A stretch of 50,290 nucleotides of DNA from Xanthobacteraceae bacterium (GCA_019746355.1 JAIESC010000091.1:1-50290); one strand, 5' to 3'. Counted from the stretch's first letter, positions 7,038-15,738 are shown. A program made the numbers and translations. Notes: generated by a model not told the origin, from the letters alone.

Positions 7038-8762
7038 ATGACCCGCAAGAAGCCCGAGGATCTCCGCAGCCACCGCTGGCTCGGCGTCAGCGACATGCGC
7101 TCGTTCGGTCACAAGTCGCGGCTGCGCCAGATCGGCTATGACGCGGAGGATTGGGCCGGCAAGCCGGTGATCGGCATCATCAACACCTGGAGCGAGATCA
7201 ACCCGTGCCACGCGCATCTGCGCGTGCGCGCCGAGAACGTCAAGCGCGGCGTGCTGCAGGCGGGCGGCTTCCCGATCGAGCTGCCGGCGATGTCGCTGTC
7301 GGAGACCATGGTGAAGCCGACCACCATGCTCTATCGCAATTTTCTCGCGATGGAGACCGAGGAGCTTTTGCGCTCCCATCCGCTCGACGGCGCGGTGCTG
7401 ATGGGCGGCTGCGACAAGACCACGCCCGGGCTGATCATGGGCGCGATCAGCATGGGCATCCCTGCGATCTACATCCCGGCCGGTCCGATGCTGCGCGGCA
7501 ACTGGAACGGCCAGTATCTCGGCTCCGGCTCCGATGTCTGGAAATACTGGACCGAGAAGCGCGCCGGCAACATCAGCGAGGAGCAGTGGGACGAGATCGA
7601 GGGCGGCATCGCCCGCTCGTTCGGCACCTGCATGGTGATGGGCACGGCCGCGACGATGATGGCGATCACCGAGGCGCTCGGCTTGGCGCTGCCCGGCTCC
7701 TCGTCGATCCCGGCCGCGGATTCCAACCATCCGCGCATGTGCGGCGTCGCCGGCCGCCGCATCGTCGAGATGGTGTGGGAGGACTTGACGCCCGACAAGA
7801 TTCTGACGCCGGCGGCATTCGACAACGCCATCAAGGTGCACATGGCGATGGGCGGCTCGACCAACGCCATCATCCACGTGGTGGCGATGGCGCGCCGCGC
7901 CGGCATCCCGGTGGACATGGAGGCCTTCGATCGCCTGTCGCGGCAGATCCCGGTGCTCGCCAACGTGCGCCCTTCCGGCAAATACCTGATGGAGGATTTC
8001 TTCTACGCCGGCGGCTTGCGCGCGATGATGCAGAACATGCGCGAGAAGCTCGACCTTTCGTGCCTCACGGTGACGGGCAAGACCATCGGCGACAACATCG
8101 AGGGCGCGAAGGTGCACATCCCGGACGTGATCCACGGCCTGAACGACCCGATCTATGCCGAGGGCGCGACCGCGGTGCTCAAGGGCAACCTCGCGCCGAA
8201 CGGCTGCGTCATCAAGCCCGCGGCCGCCGATCCGCGCTTCCTCAAGCATCGCGGCAAGGCGATCGCCTTCGAGGACTACAACCACATGATGCGCGAGATC
8301 GAGCGCGACGACCTCGACGTCACGCCCGACCACATCCTGGTGCTCAAGAACGCCGGGCCGAAGGGCGGCCCCGGCATGCCGGAGTGGGGCATGCTGCCGA
8401 TCCCCAAGCGGCTTCTCGGGCAGGGGGTGCGCGACATGATCCGCATCTCCGACGGCCGCATGAGCGGCACGAGCTACGGCGCGTGCATTCTCCACGTCGC
8501 GCCGGAAAGCTTCGTCGGCGGACCGCTCGCCTTCGTGCAGACCGGCGACGAGATCGAGATCGACGTCGACAGACGGATGATCCATCTGCACGTCAGCGAC
8601 GCGGAGCTTGCCCGCCGCAAGGCCGCCTGGACGCCGCCGCCGCCGAAATATCCGCGCGGCTATGGCGCGATGTTCTCCGAGCACATCGGCCAGGCCGACC
8701 AGGGCTGCGACCTCGACTTCCTGCAGGGCAAGGCGGCGATCCCCGAGCCGGAAATCCACTAA
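7038..8762 (+). CDS. IlvD/Edd-family sugar-acid dehydratase (L-arabonate dehydratase-like)
   Basis: 574 aa; ATG 7038 follows GAGGACGCA. Enzymes of this family remove water from 2,3-dihydroxy acids (aldonic acids, dihydroxy-isovalerate) using a [2Fe-2S] cluster and Mg2+. Cluster cysteines are visible at C57 (N-P-C-H-A-H), C125 (M-G-G-C-D-K-T-T-P-G) and C198 (F-G-T-C-M-V-M-G). Their spacing matches pentonate dehydratases such as Rhizobium L-arabinonate dehydratase. M-G-G-S-T-N-A (271-277), G-P-K-G-G-P-G-M-P-E (440-449) and S-D-G-R-M-S-G-T-S (471-479, with the catalytic serine) are intact. Length and the N-terminal R-S-H-R-W-L-G favour a sugar-acid dehydratase over IlvD. Exact substrate unproven. 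Confidence 0.85.
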   Translation: MTRKKPEDLRSHRWLGVSDMRSFGHKSRLRQIGYDAEDWAGKPVIGIINTWSEINPCHAHLRVRAENVKRGVLQAGGFPIELPAMSLSETMVKPTTMLYRNFLAMETEELLRSHPLDGAVLMGGCDKTTPGLIMGAISMGIPAIYIPAGPMLRGNWNGQYLGSGSDVWKYWTEKRAGNISEEQWDEIEGGIARSFGTCMVMGTAATMMAITEALGLALPGSSSIPAADSNHPRMCGVAGRRIVEMVWEDLTPDKILTPAAFDNAIKVHMAMGGSTNAIIHVVAMARRAGIPVDMEAFDRLSRQIPVLANVRPSGKYLMEDFFYAGGLRAMMQNMREKLDLSCLTVTGKTIGDNIEGAKVHIPDVIHGLNDPIYAEGATAVLKGNLAPNGCVIKPAAADPRFLKHRGKAIAFEDYNHMMREIERDDLDVTPDHILVLKNAGPKGGPGMPEWGMLPIPKRLLGQGVRDMIRISDGRMSGTSYGACILHVAPESFVGGPLAFVQTGDEIEIDVDRRMIHLHVSDAELARRKAAWTPPPPKYPRGYGAMFSEHIGQADQGCDLDFLQGKAAIPEPEIH

Positions 8763-8918
8763 GTGGCGTGCAAATCGCCTCTGCCACCGGGGGTGGGCTT
8801 AACGATGAAAGCTCCGGCCGGCGCTGCTATCGGCGGCCTTGCTGCGGCGCGGCGTTAACGCAAAATCGTATGGTTCGCATTACCGGATCGGTAAGGCGCA
8901 TGCGGTTAGATTGGCCGC

Positions 8919-9356
8919 ATGAAGACGGCGATCCGAAAGGCATGCAAGGCCATCGGCCGCGTGCTCGCGCGCAGGTCCGTGCGGCACGTCGCGGCGGTCT
9001 GCCTTTTGTTCGGACTGATGGTCGGGGGCGGGGCCTATTGGGCGCGACACGGCACGACCATGTTCGAAGCCAAGCCGCCGCCCGAGCTTGCGGCGCGCAG
9101 CGATAACATCACCGGGTCTCGCGGCATGAAGGACGACGATCCGGTAAAGAACTTTCCCCGCACCGGCGTCGGCCATGTGCTGTTCAGCGGGGCGGGCTCG
9201 GACAACTGCAAGCGCACGCTGTTCGACAACAAGACCGGCTCGTACAAGGAAGTCGACGACATCAGTTGCGTCAACGGCGATCAGGCGTTCGACGACAAGA
9301 AGTCCGAGCAGCTCAATTCGATGCGCAAGGCGTTCAGCGGCTCGTCGAAGAAGTAG
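8919..9356 (+). CDS. membrane-anchored hypothetical protein
   Basis: 145 aa. A basic N-terminus (K-x-x-x-R-K-A-C-K-A-I-G-R-V-L-A-R-R) precedes one hydrophobic helix at about 23-43 (H-V-A-A-V-C-L-L-F-G-L-M-V-G-G-G). The rest is polar and should face the periplasm. Two cysteines (D-N-C-K-R and I-S-C-V-N-G) may form a disulfide. The Lys-rich tail ends S-S-K-K. No family recognised. The 156 bases upstream hold no gene. Ribosome site weak. Confidence 0.55.
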   Translation: MKTAIRKACKAIGRVLARRSVRHVAAVCLLFGLMVGGGAYWARHGTTMFEAKPPPELAARSDNITGSRGMKDDDPVKNFPRTGVGHVLFSGAGSDNCKRTLFDNKTGSYKEVDDISCVNGDQAFDDKKSEQLNSMRKAFSGSSKK

Positions 9357-9360
9357 CTCT

Positions 9361-9376
9361 CACCACTCGAGTGGTG
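9361..9376. terminator. perfect 16-base palindrome between convergent genes
   Basis: CACCACTCGAGTGGTG is fully self-complementary and lies 5 bases after the stop at 9356 and 46 bases before the stop of the convergent Bug gene. It has no T-tract, so intrinsic termination is uncertain; a protein-binding site or recombination remnant is possible. Confidence 0.35.
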
Positions 9377-9421
9377 CTTACCCTCCAGGGAAGGTGAAGA
9401 CCGCCGATGCCGCAAGAATAA

Positions 9422-10390
9422 CTACTCCCCCTTGATGTTCGCCTCCTTGATCACCTTGCCCCACTTGTCGGACTCCGCCTGCATGAAGGCGCGCGTCTGT
9501 TCGGGTGTGCTGCCGACCGGCCGCGCGCCCTGGTCGGCGAGCTTCTTCTGCATCTCCGGCGACTTCACGATCTTCACCACGTCGGCGTTGATCTTCTGCG
9601 TGAGCGCGGCCGGCAGGCCCGCCGGCGCGATGACGACGTACCAGAGCTCGGCCTCGTAGTCCTTCAGGCCCGCCTCGGCGAGCGCCGGCACGTCCGGCAG
9701 GATGTCGGTCGCCCTGGCCGAGGTCACCGCCAGCGGCTTGATGGTCTTGGCCTGAAGGTGCGGCAGCGCCTGCAGCACGCTCAGCACCGAAAGCGGCACG
9801 TGGCCGGCGAGCGTGTCGTTCAGCGCCAGCGCGCCGCTGCGGTAGGGCACGTGGGTGAGCTTCACGTCGGCGAGATAAGCCAGCAGCTCCATCGACAGGT
9901 GCTGGATCGAGCCGGTGCCAGGCGAGGTGTAGGAGAGCGCCCCGGGCTTTTCCTTGGCGAGCGCCAGCATCGACTTCACGTCGTTCGCCGGAAAATTCGG
10001 ATGCGCGAAGATCAACAGCGGCGACGACGCGATCTGCACGATCGGCGTGAAGTCCTTCATGGCGTCGAACGGCTGCTTCGGATTGAGATGGCCGTTGGTG
10101 ACGTGGCCCGACACGATCATCATGAGGGTCTGGCCGTCAGCCGGGAGCTTCGCGAGCTGACCCGCCGCGATCGCGCCGTTCGCGCCGGCGCGGTTCTCGA
10201 TGATCACCGGCTGGCCCCACGTCTTCTCCAACTCGCGGCCGATGTCGCGGGCGATGATGTCGGTCGAGCCGCCGGCCCCGAAGCCCACGAACATCTTGAC
10301 CGGGCCGTTGGGCCAGCTTTGGGCGTGGGCAGCGGAAACGCCAAGGCACGCCATCGCCGCCGACAACAACAGGCCCATCCAGCGCATCAT
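9422..10390 (-). CDS. Bug-family TTT receptor
   Basis: 322-aa receptor with a Sec signal (M-M-R-W-M-G-L-L-L-S-A-A-M-A, cleaved after A-H-A). Family marks: M-F-V-G-F-G-A-G-G-S-T-D-I-I-A-R, I-I-E-N-R-A-G-A-N-G, T-H-V-P-Y-R-S-G, L-P-D-V-P-A-L and the C-terminal W-G-K-V-I-K-E-A-N-I-K-G-E. GGGAG precedes the ATG. It is divergent from another Bug gene at 10504, 113 bases away. Their sequences differ clearly, so this is not a recent duplication. Ligand unknown. Confidence 0.88.
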   Translation of the reverse strand: MMRWMGLLLSAAMACLGVSAAHAQSWPNGPVKMFVGFGAGGSTDIIARDIGRELEKTWGQPVIIENRAGANGAIAAGQLAKLPADGQTLMMIVSGHVTNGHLNPKQPFDAMKDFTPIVQIASSPLLIFAHPNFPANDVKSMLALAKEKPGALSYTSPGTGSIQHLSMELLAYLADVKLTHVPYRSGALALNDTLAGHVPLSVLSVLQALPHLQAKTIKPLAVTSARATDILPDVPALAEAGLKDYEAELWYVVIAPAGLPAALTQKINADVVKIVKSPEMQKKLADQGARPVGSTPEQTRAFMQAESDKWGKVIKEANIKGE

Positions 10391-10503
10391 TTGAGTGCTC
10401 CCGCCATTCCGTTATCGCAACTTGGGCCCTTCCTTTAGTTGGTTGCCCGTGCCCCGCCAAGCGGGCAGAGTGCCCGCCGAAAACCAAGGCGGGAGGATCT
10501 GAT

Positions 10504-11478
10504 ATGGGTTGGCGGAATGTGGTCGTGGCACTCGGCGCTGCGATGCTGACCGCGTCCGCCACGCAAGGCGCGTTCGCGCAGCAGGTCTGCCCCGAGAATG
10601 TGGTCCGCATCGTCTCGCCGTTTCCGGCCGGCGGACCGACCGACGTCGCCGCCCGCATGCTCGCCGAGAAGCTGAAGGACCGCATCGGCCAGAACGTCAT
10701 CGTCGAGAACCGCGCCGGCGCGGGCGGGGCGGCCGGAACAGGCTACGTCGCGCAGCAGCCCGGCAACGGCTGCACGTTGCTCCTGTCCTACGACACGCAC
10801 GCGGTCAATCCGGTGCTACTGCAGCTTCCGTTCGACACCGTGACGGCGTTCAAGCCGGTGGTGATGATCGGCACCATTCCCAACATCATCGCGGCGCATC
10901 CGGCGCAGCCGTACAAGACCTTTGCCGGGATGGTCGAGGTGGCGAAAAAGGCACCGGACACGCTGGCCTATGCCACCGGCGGCACGGGCACTGTCGCGCA
11001 TCTGTCGATGAAGCAGATCGAGCAGAAGTACGACATGCTGCTGCGCAACGTGCCCTATCGCGGCGGCGCGCCGGCGGCGGCCGATCTCATCGCCGGGCAT
11101 GTGCCGCTGATGGTCGGCTCGGTCCAGGCGCTCGGCAAGTTCGTTCAGGACGGCAAGGCGCGCGCGCTGGTCCAGCTCGGGCTGAAGCGCCACGTCATGC
11201 TGCCCGATACGCCCACCCTCGACGAGCTCGGCATGAAGGGCTTCAACAGCGTGTCGTGGATGGGAATCTTTGTGCCGTCGACCAGCACCGATGCGGTGGT
11301 CGCGCGCTACCATCATGAGTTGAAAGCGGTGCTCGAGGACGCCTGGGTGCGTGAACGCACGGCGTCGATGGGCGTCGAGCTCAATGCCGGCGCGCCGGCC
11401 GACCTCGGCAATTTCGTGAAATCGGAGATCGCGCGCTGGGGCGAAGTGGTCAAGCGCTACAACATCAAGGTGGAGTGA
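10504..11478 (+). CDS. Bug-family TTT receptor, first gene of FAH operon
   Basis: 324 aa; ATG 10504 follows GGGAGGATCTGAT. Sec signal to about residue 25 (A-F-A-Q). S-P-F-P-A-G-G-P-T-D-V-A-A-R, I-V-E-N-R-A-G-A-G-G, N-V-P-Y-R-G-G-A and L-P-D-T-P-T-L mark the family. An unusual Cys pair (Q-V-C-P-E-N and N-G-C-T-L) could form a disulfide in the mature domain. Only 6 bases separate it from the fumarylacetoacetase-like gene, so the two are co-transcribed. This suggests the captured ligand feeds an acylpyruvate-type hydrolysis. Confidence 0.88.
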   Translation: MGWRNVVVALGAAMLTASATQGAFAQQVCPENVVRIVSPFPAGGPTDVAARMLAEKLKDRIGQNVIVENRAGAGGAAGTGYVAQQPGNGCTLLLSYDTHAVNPVLLQLPFDTVTAFKPVVMIGTIPNIIAAHPAQPYKTFAGMVEVAKKAPDTLAYATGGTGTVAHLSMKQIEQKYDMLLRNVPYRGGAPAAADLIAGHVPLMVGSVQALGKFVQDGKARALVQLGLKRHVMLPDTPTLDELGMKGFNSVSWMGIFVPSTSTDAVVARYHHELKAVLEDAWVRERTASMGVELNAGAPADLGNFVKSEIARWGEVVKRYNIKVE

Positions 11479-11484
11479 GCGGAG

Positions 11485-12453
11485 ATGAAGCTTGTGACCT
11501 TCAGGAAGGCCGGCGAGGAGCGGCTGGGCCTGCTCGCAGGCGAGACCGTGATCGATCCGCTCGCGGCGTCGGGCAATCCCGCCGTGTTCGGCAGCGCGCT
11601 CGCCTTCATCAAGTCAGGTGCTGCGGGAATGAACGCGGCGAAGGCGATGCTCGCCAGTCCGCCGAAAGCTGCCACGGTGGCGCTCAAGGACGTGAAGCTC
11701 GCCGCCCCGATCCGCCCGGCCACCATCCTTTGCAGCGGCAGCAACTACCGCGACCACAACGCCGAGAAGGCCAACACGCCGATCAGCGGCAAGGAGCCGG
11801 AGTTCTTCGTCAAGACCGCCGATTGCGTGGTCGGCCCCGACGAGCCGATCGCCTTCGACGAGCGCTTCTCGAAGAAGATCGATTGCGAGACCGAGCTTGC
11901 GATCGTCGTCGGCAAGCCCGGCCGCTTCATCGAGGCTTCCCGCGCGCTCGACCACGTGTTCGGCTACACCATCGTCAACGACGTCACCGCGCGCGACCGC
12001 CAGGTGCGCCGGACGCCCGAGGGCATGACCTGGTACGAGCTCGGCTCCGGCAAGGCGTTCGACAGTGGCGCGCCGCTCGGGCCGTGCATCGTCACCGCCG
12101 ACGAGATCGGCGACCCGCAGAATCTGAAGGTGATGTCGCGCATCAACGGCGAGCTGCGCCAGTCGTCCAGCACGTCGAACATGATCTGGACCTGCGCCGA
12201 GCTGATCCACTTCTTCTCGCGCAACTTCACGCTCAAGCCCGGCATGGTGATCATCACCGGCACGCCGGCCGGCACCGCCTGGTCGGCCGACAAGGAGCTG
12301 GGCGGCAAGGGCGTGACCCAGCCCGGCCTCGTTCCCGCGACGCGCTATTGCCTGCCGGGCGACATCGTCGAATGCGAGGTGGAAAAGATCGGCGTGCTGC
12401 GCAATCCGATCGCGCAGCATGCGGCGGCATCATCGAGCATCGCCGCTGAGTAG
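11485..12453 (+). CDS. fumarylacetoacetate hydrolase (FAH) family protein
   Basis: 322 aa; GAGCGGAG precedes ATG 11485. FAH-fold enzymes hydrolyse C-C bonds or isomerise/decarboxylate beta-diketo acids with a Mg/Ca ion. Here S-N-Y-R-D-H-N-A-E (86-94) is the substrate loop, E135 and E137 (C-E-T-E-L-A) and D166 (I-V-N-D-V-T) are the metal carboxylates, and G-T-P-A-G near 266-270 is the conserved C-terminal loop. It sits directly behind a Bug receptor. A decayed palindromic element separates it from the next Bug-monooxygenase-RidA set, with which it may form a longer catabolic unit. Substrate not identifiable. Confidence 0.85.
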   Translation: MKLVTFRKAGEERLGLLAGETVIDPLAASGNPAVFGSALAFIKSGAAGMNAAKAMLASPPKAATVALKDVKLAAPIRPATILCSGSNYRDHNAEKANTPISGKEPEFFVKTADCVVGPDEPIAFDERFSKKIDCETELAIVVGKPGRFIEASRALDHVFGYTIVNDVTARDRQVRRTPEGMTWYELGSGKAFDSGAPLGPCIVTADEIGDPQNLKVMSRINGELRQSSSTSNMIWTCAELIHFFSRNFTLKPGMVIITGTPAGTAWSADKELGGKGVTQPGLVPATRYCLPGDIVECEVEKIGVLRNPIAQHAAASSSIAAE

Positions 12454-12490
12454 ATTCTTCCGTTGTCGAGTTCGCACCGACCCATCCACG

Positions 12491-12612
12491 TCATGCCCGG
12501 CCTTGTGCCGGGCATCCCGATGAGGAGAGCGCAATGCCCACCCAAGCGAGATGGCCGGGACATAAGCGAGCGAAGCGACGCCGTCCTTCGGACGACTATG
12601 CCCGGCCATGAC
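12491..12612. repeat. dispersed palindromic element (CATGCCCGGC type)
   Basis: Begins with the hairpin GTCATGCCCGGC...TTGT..GCCGGGCAT and ends with CCTTCGGACGACTATGCCCGGCCATGAC, whose last part mirrors the start. AGCGAGCGAAGCGACGCCG lies between. This arrangement is typical of non-coding interspersed palindromes in Bradyrhizobium-like genomes. It fills most of the 274-base gap between the FAH gene and the following Bug gene. Confidence 0.65.
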
Positions 12613-12727
12613 AGCGGTTAGGTCGGTAGAGAAAGTTTCAGGTGTAGAACGCGTCAAGAGCAATGCCAGAGGTGGAGAAACCGCCCGGTCCGAGGAAACG
12701 CTGAAATTCACTCCAGGGAGAGTTGCA

Positions 12728-13714
12728 ATGCACCGCCGCAGGTTCCTGCAGGGCGCACTCGCTGCGCCGATGATTGGTTCGTTCCCCTTGTCGGCCGGTG
12801 CGCAAGCCTGGCCTTCGCGCAACATCACGCTCGTGGTCGCGTTCCCGCCGGGCGGGCAGGCCGACCTTGCGGCGCGGCCGGTGGCGCAGGCGCTGGAAAA
12901 GATCCTCGGCAAGTCCGTGGTGGTCGACAACCGGGCAGGGGCGGGCGGCCTGGTCGGCAACGCCTTCGTGGCGCGCGCGGAGCCCGACGGCCATACGCTC
13001 CTGATGGCGCTCTCCTCGATGATCTTCCTGCCCGACGCCGAGCGGCTCTACGACCGCAAGCCGTCCTATGAGCTCGACAGCTTCGTGCCGATCGCCCGCG
13101 TGCTCGCCGATCCGGGCGTGCTCGGCGTGCGCGCCGATGCGCCGTGGAAGTCGGTGGCCGATCTCGTCGCCGACGCCAGGAAGCGTCCGGGGCAGATTTC
13201 CTACAGCTCCTCGGGCAATTACGGCGCGTCGCACGTGCCGTTCGAGATGTTCCAGCGCGCGGCGGACTGCAAATTGCTGCACGTGCCGTATCGCGGCGGC
13301 GGCCCGGCGCTGACCGCGTTCCTCGGCAGCCAGGTCGACATCACCGCGCAGGCTCCGGGCGTGATCAACCCGCACGCCCGCGATGGCAAGGTGCGGCTGC
13401 TCGCGCACTGGGGCGGGAAACCCACGCCGGAGCTCAAGGGCATCCCGACCATGATCGAGCTCGGCTACAAGGACGTCGAGTATTACATCTGGGCCGGGCT
13501 GTTTGCGCCGAAGGGCACGCCTGCCCCGGTGATTGCGCGCTTGCGCGAGGCGATGAAGCAGGTGATGGGTGACACGCAGGTCACCTCGATCTACGAGAAG
13601 GCCGGCAGCCCCGCCGCCTATATGGACCAGGGCGAATTCGCAGCCTTCGTCGAGGCCGACGCCAAGCGCCTCATCCCTGTCATCAAGAGCATAGGAAGAC
13701 TGGACGAGAAATGA
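12728..13714 (+). CDS. Bug-family TTT receptor (Tat-exported)
   Basis: 328 aa from ATG 12728, preceded by CAGGGAGAGTTGCA. The open frame extends upstream to 12608 into the palindromic repeat, which is not part of the gene. Twin-arginine signal (H-R-R-R-F-L-Q-G-A-L) ending S-A-G-A-Q. V-A-F-P-P-G-G-Q-A-D-L-A-A-R, V-V-D-N-R-A-G-A-G-G, H-V-P-Y-R-G-G-G and G-I-P-T-M mark the family. Its stop overlaps the start of the flavin monooxygenase by 4 bases (ATGA), implying translational coupling. Confidence 0.88.
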   Translation: MHRRRFLQGALAAPMIGSFPLSAGAQAWPSRNITLVVAFPPGGQADLAARPVAQALEKILGKSVVVDNRAGAGGLVGNAFVARAEPDGHTLLMALSSMIFLPDAERLYDRKPSYELDSFVPIARVLADPGVLGVRADAPWKSVADLVADARKRPGQISYSSSGNYGASHVPFEMFQRAADCKLLHVPYRGGGPALTAFLGSQVDITAQAPGVINPHARDGKVRLLAHWGGKPTPELKGIPTMIELGYKDVEYYIWAGLFAPKGTPAPVIARLREAMKQVMGDTQVTSIYEKAGSPAAYMDQGEFAAFVEADAKRLIPVIKSIGRLDEK

Positions 13715-14757
13715 AGATCGGACTTTTCGACCACATCGAGCACGGCGACCGCCCGATCGCGCAGCTGTTCGACGAGCGGCTGCAGTTCATCCAGCTGGCC
13801 GATCAGGCGGGCTTCTACTGCCTGCATCTCGCCGAGCACCACCAGACACCGCTCAACATGGTGCCGGTGCCGGGCGTGTTCATGGGTGCGGTCGCCCGTC
13901 TGACCAAAAAGATCAAGATGGGGCCGCTGGTCTACCTTTTGCCGGTGGTGTCGCCGCTGCGCATGATCGACGAGATCTGCATGCTCGACCATCTGACGCA
14001 CGGCCGCGCCGAGATCGGCGTCGGCCGCGGCGTCTCGCCGTTCGAGCTGAAGTACAACAAGGTCGATCCGGAGAAGTCGCGCGACATCTTCATCGACGCC
14101 TATCGCTGCGTCTCCAAAGGCCTCACCACCGATGCGCTGACCTACAAGGGCCCGTACTACGAATACGAGAACGTACCGATCGCGCTGACGCCGTATCAGA
14201 AACCCTTCCCGCCGTTCTGGTACGGCTCCTCCGGCGAGGAGGGCTCGACCTGGGCCGGCGAAGAAGGCCTGCACTTCGTCACGCTTGGCCCCAACCCTTC
14301 GGCCAAGGCCAACATCGATACCTTCAAGCAGGCCTTCGCCAAGCGCGGCAACAAGCCCGCGCATCCCAAGCCGGAGTTTCCCGGCGGCATCGCCATCGGC
14401 GTGCAGCGGCATATCTTCGTCGACGAGACCGACGAGAAGGCGCACGCCTGGGCGCGGCCGGCAATGAACAAGCACCTCGAGCACATCAACTGGATCAGAA
14501 CCCGGCACGGCGTGACCGCGACCCAGGCGCGCATCCGCTCAACGCGCGGCACCAACTACGAGGAATGCTTGGAGGAGGGCACGGTGATCGCGGGTTCGCC
14601 CGCGACGGTGCTCAAGAGCATCGAGCGGCACGCCAAGGAGATCGGCTTCAATTATCTGCTCGCCTATCTCTTCCTCGGCAACATGCCGTTCGAGACCGCG
14701 ATGCGCTCCATGAAGCTGTTTATCGGCGACGTGATGCCCGCCGTGGAGAAGATGTAG
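13711..14757 (+). CDS. LLM-class (luciferase-like) flavin-dependent monooxygenase
   Basis: 348 aa, starting within the stop of the Bug gene (ATGA). F-D-H-I-E-H-G-D near 5-12, Y-C-L-H-L-A-E-H-H (34-42), L-P-V-V-S-P-L-R (90-97) and G-R-A-E-I-G-V-G-R-G-V-S (102-113) are hallmarks of bacterial-luciferase-type TIM barrels, which use reduced FMN and O2. Q-K-P-F-P-P-F-W-Y-G-S-S and G-T-V-I-A-G-S-P-A-T-V are the later conserved segments. Such enzymes need a separate flavin reductase, which is not nearby. The RidA gene follows, an arrangement recalling the RutA/RutC pair of pyrimidine ring opening (inference only). Confidence 0.87.
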   Translation: MKIGLFDHIEHGDRPIAQLFDERLQFIQLADQAGFYCLHLAEHHQTPLNMVPVPGVFMGAVARLTKKIKMGPLVYLLPVVSPLRMIDEICMLDHLTHGRAEIGVGRGVSPFELKYNKVDPEKSRDIFIDAYRCVSKGLTTDALTYKGPYYEYENVPIALTPYQKPFPPFWYGSSGEEGSTWAGEEGLHFVTLGPNPSAKANIDTFKQAFAKRGNKPAHPKPEFPGGIAIGVQRHIFVDETDEKAHAWARPAMNKHLEHINWIRTRHGVTATQARIRSTRGTNYEECLEEGTVIAGSPATVLKSIERHAKEIGFNYLLAYLFLGNMPFETAMRSMKLFIGDVMPAVEKM

Positions 14758-14795
14758 CTCTTTTCATCTGGGGCGGTGAGGAAGGAGCAAATGCC

Positions 14796-15209
14796 ATGCC
14801 CGCCAAGCGCCAGCGCATCCAGCCCGACAAGCTCCACGTCCGCAAAGACGGCAGCAAAGTCCTCTACTCCCAGGTGATGGTCGTCGAGGTCGGCAGCACC
14901 AGGCACACCTTCGTCGCCGGCCAGACGCCGCGCGACCGCGACGGCATCTGTGTCGGCGTGGGCGACATGCGGGCGCAGATCGAGCAGGTCGGCAACAACA
15001 TCCGCGACGCGCTCGAAGCCGCCGGCGCAACGCTCGCCGACATCGTCCGCACCACGACCTACGTCACCGACATGGACGAATACTTCAAGCACCAGGACAT
15101 GCGCATGCGCTTCTTTGCGGGGGCGCTGCCGACCAGCACCACCGTGCAGGTGGCGCGCCTGTCGCGGCCGGAGTTCATGGTCGAGATCGAGGCCTTCGCG
15201 ATCGTCTGA
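14796..15209 (+). CDS. RidA/YjgF-family enamine/imine deaminase-like protein
   Basis: 137 aa from ATG 14796 (GAAGGAG upstream). A longer open frame starts inside the monooxygenase and is not credible. Q-V-M-V-V-E-V-G near 27-34, F-V-A-G-Q-T-P-R-D, Q-I-E-Q-V-G-N-N-I-R-D-A-L-E-A-A-G-A, D-I-V-R-T-T-T-Y-V-T-D and the end R-P-E-F-M-V-E-I-E-A are the Rid fold. The usual catalytic Arg of true RidA (R-x-C-x-x-V) is replaced here by a V-A-R-L-S-R-P-E-F-M-V-E context, so it may belong to another Rid subgroup. Last gene of the Bug-LLM-Rid unit. Confidence 0.85.
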   Translation: MPAKRQRIQPDKLHVRKDGSKVLYSQVMVVEVGSTRHTFVAGQTPRDRDGICVGVGDMRAQIEQVGNNIRDALEAAGATLADIVRTTTYVTDMDEYFKHQDMRMRFFAGALPTSTTVQVARLSRPEFMVEIEAFAIV

Positions 15210-15445
15210 CGGTCCGTTCGCAACCGCCGCACGGGCGTTGCAAATTCGCCGCACCGGCGATTGAAAGCGCCGGACGTCCGCACGCCTCGAGGAATTTCGC
15301 AAGCAAATCAACGTCGATCGTTGCAAACGATTCTATCTCCGTCGCAGCGTCCCTTGTGGGCCGTTTCGGGATTCCGTTAGCTTTGGCGCGGCAGATCAGC
15401 CGACGCGAAACGGGGCGTAAGGGGGTTTCGCACCGGCTTGATTGT

Positions 15446-15469
15446 CAGGCCCCTCGGGGGAGGGGCCTG
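15446..15469. other. GC-rich hairpin
   Basis: CAGGCCCCT (15446-15454) pairs perfectly with AGGGGCCTG (15461-15469) around a six-base loop. No T-tract follows. It lies 40 bases before the intrinsic terminator and may be part of the same transcript. Confidence 0.45.
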
Positions 15470-15508
15470 CGCCGTCGCTCCGACGTGTGCGCACGTTCGA
15501 GCAGCTAA

Positions 15509-15538
15509 GGCCCCGCCCGATCCGGGCGGGGCCTTTTT
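15509..15538 (+). terminator. Rho-independent terminator
   Basis: GGCCCCGCCC (15509-15518) pairs perfectly with GGGCGGGGCC (15524-15533) around a five-base loop, followed by five T. On the opposite strand there is no comparable T-run, so it reads from plus-strand transcription. Confidence 0.8.
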
Positions 15539-15738
15539 CTATTTGAGGCGCGCGATCCTGTCGGGCGCGCGAACGGTCCGGTCATCGGTCGTGCCGCCGG
15601 CCGCCGCCGCGGTTCCTGTGTCGGCTCCGTTTCACGCCTTCCACGTCTGAAAATCGGAAATGACCCGGAACGTTTGCCTTCGGCTGAGGCTTGATTTCTC
15701 AGAGCCCTCGCAATGCCGCTCACACGGAGCCAACGACC

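Larger units (their letters stand above)
15210..15738. other. 529-base gap with tandem hairpins; candidate small RNA
   Basis: No convincing protein gene. Two strong hairpins lie at 15446-15469 and 15509-15538. The second is a textbook intrinsic terminator about 300 bases after the RidA stop, so either RidA has a very long 3' tail or a separate plus-strand RNA of roughly 100-200 nt ends here. The remaining sequence is unremarkable apart from the leader of the micro-gene at 15739. Confidence 0.4.

Noticed and set aside
7026..8759. 577-codon minus-strand frame
   Set aside because: Shadow of the IlvD/Edd dehydratase, whose cluster cysteines are all on the plus strand.
15438..15650. Possible 70-codon gene
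   Set aside because: It runs through two hairpins including an intrinsic terminator.
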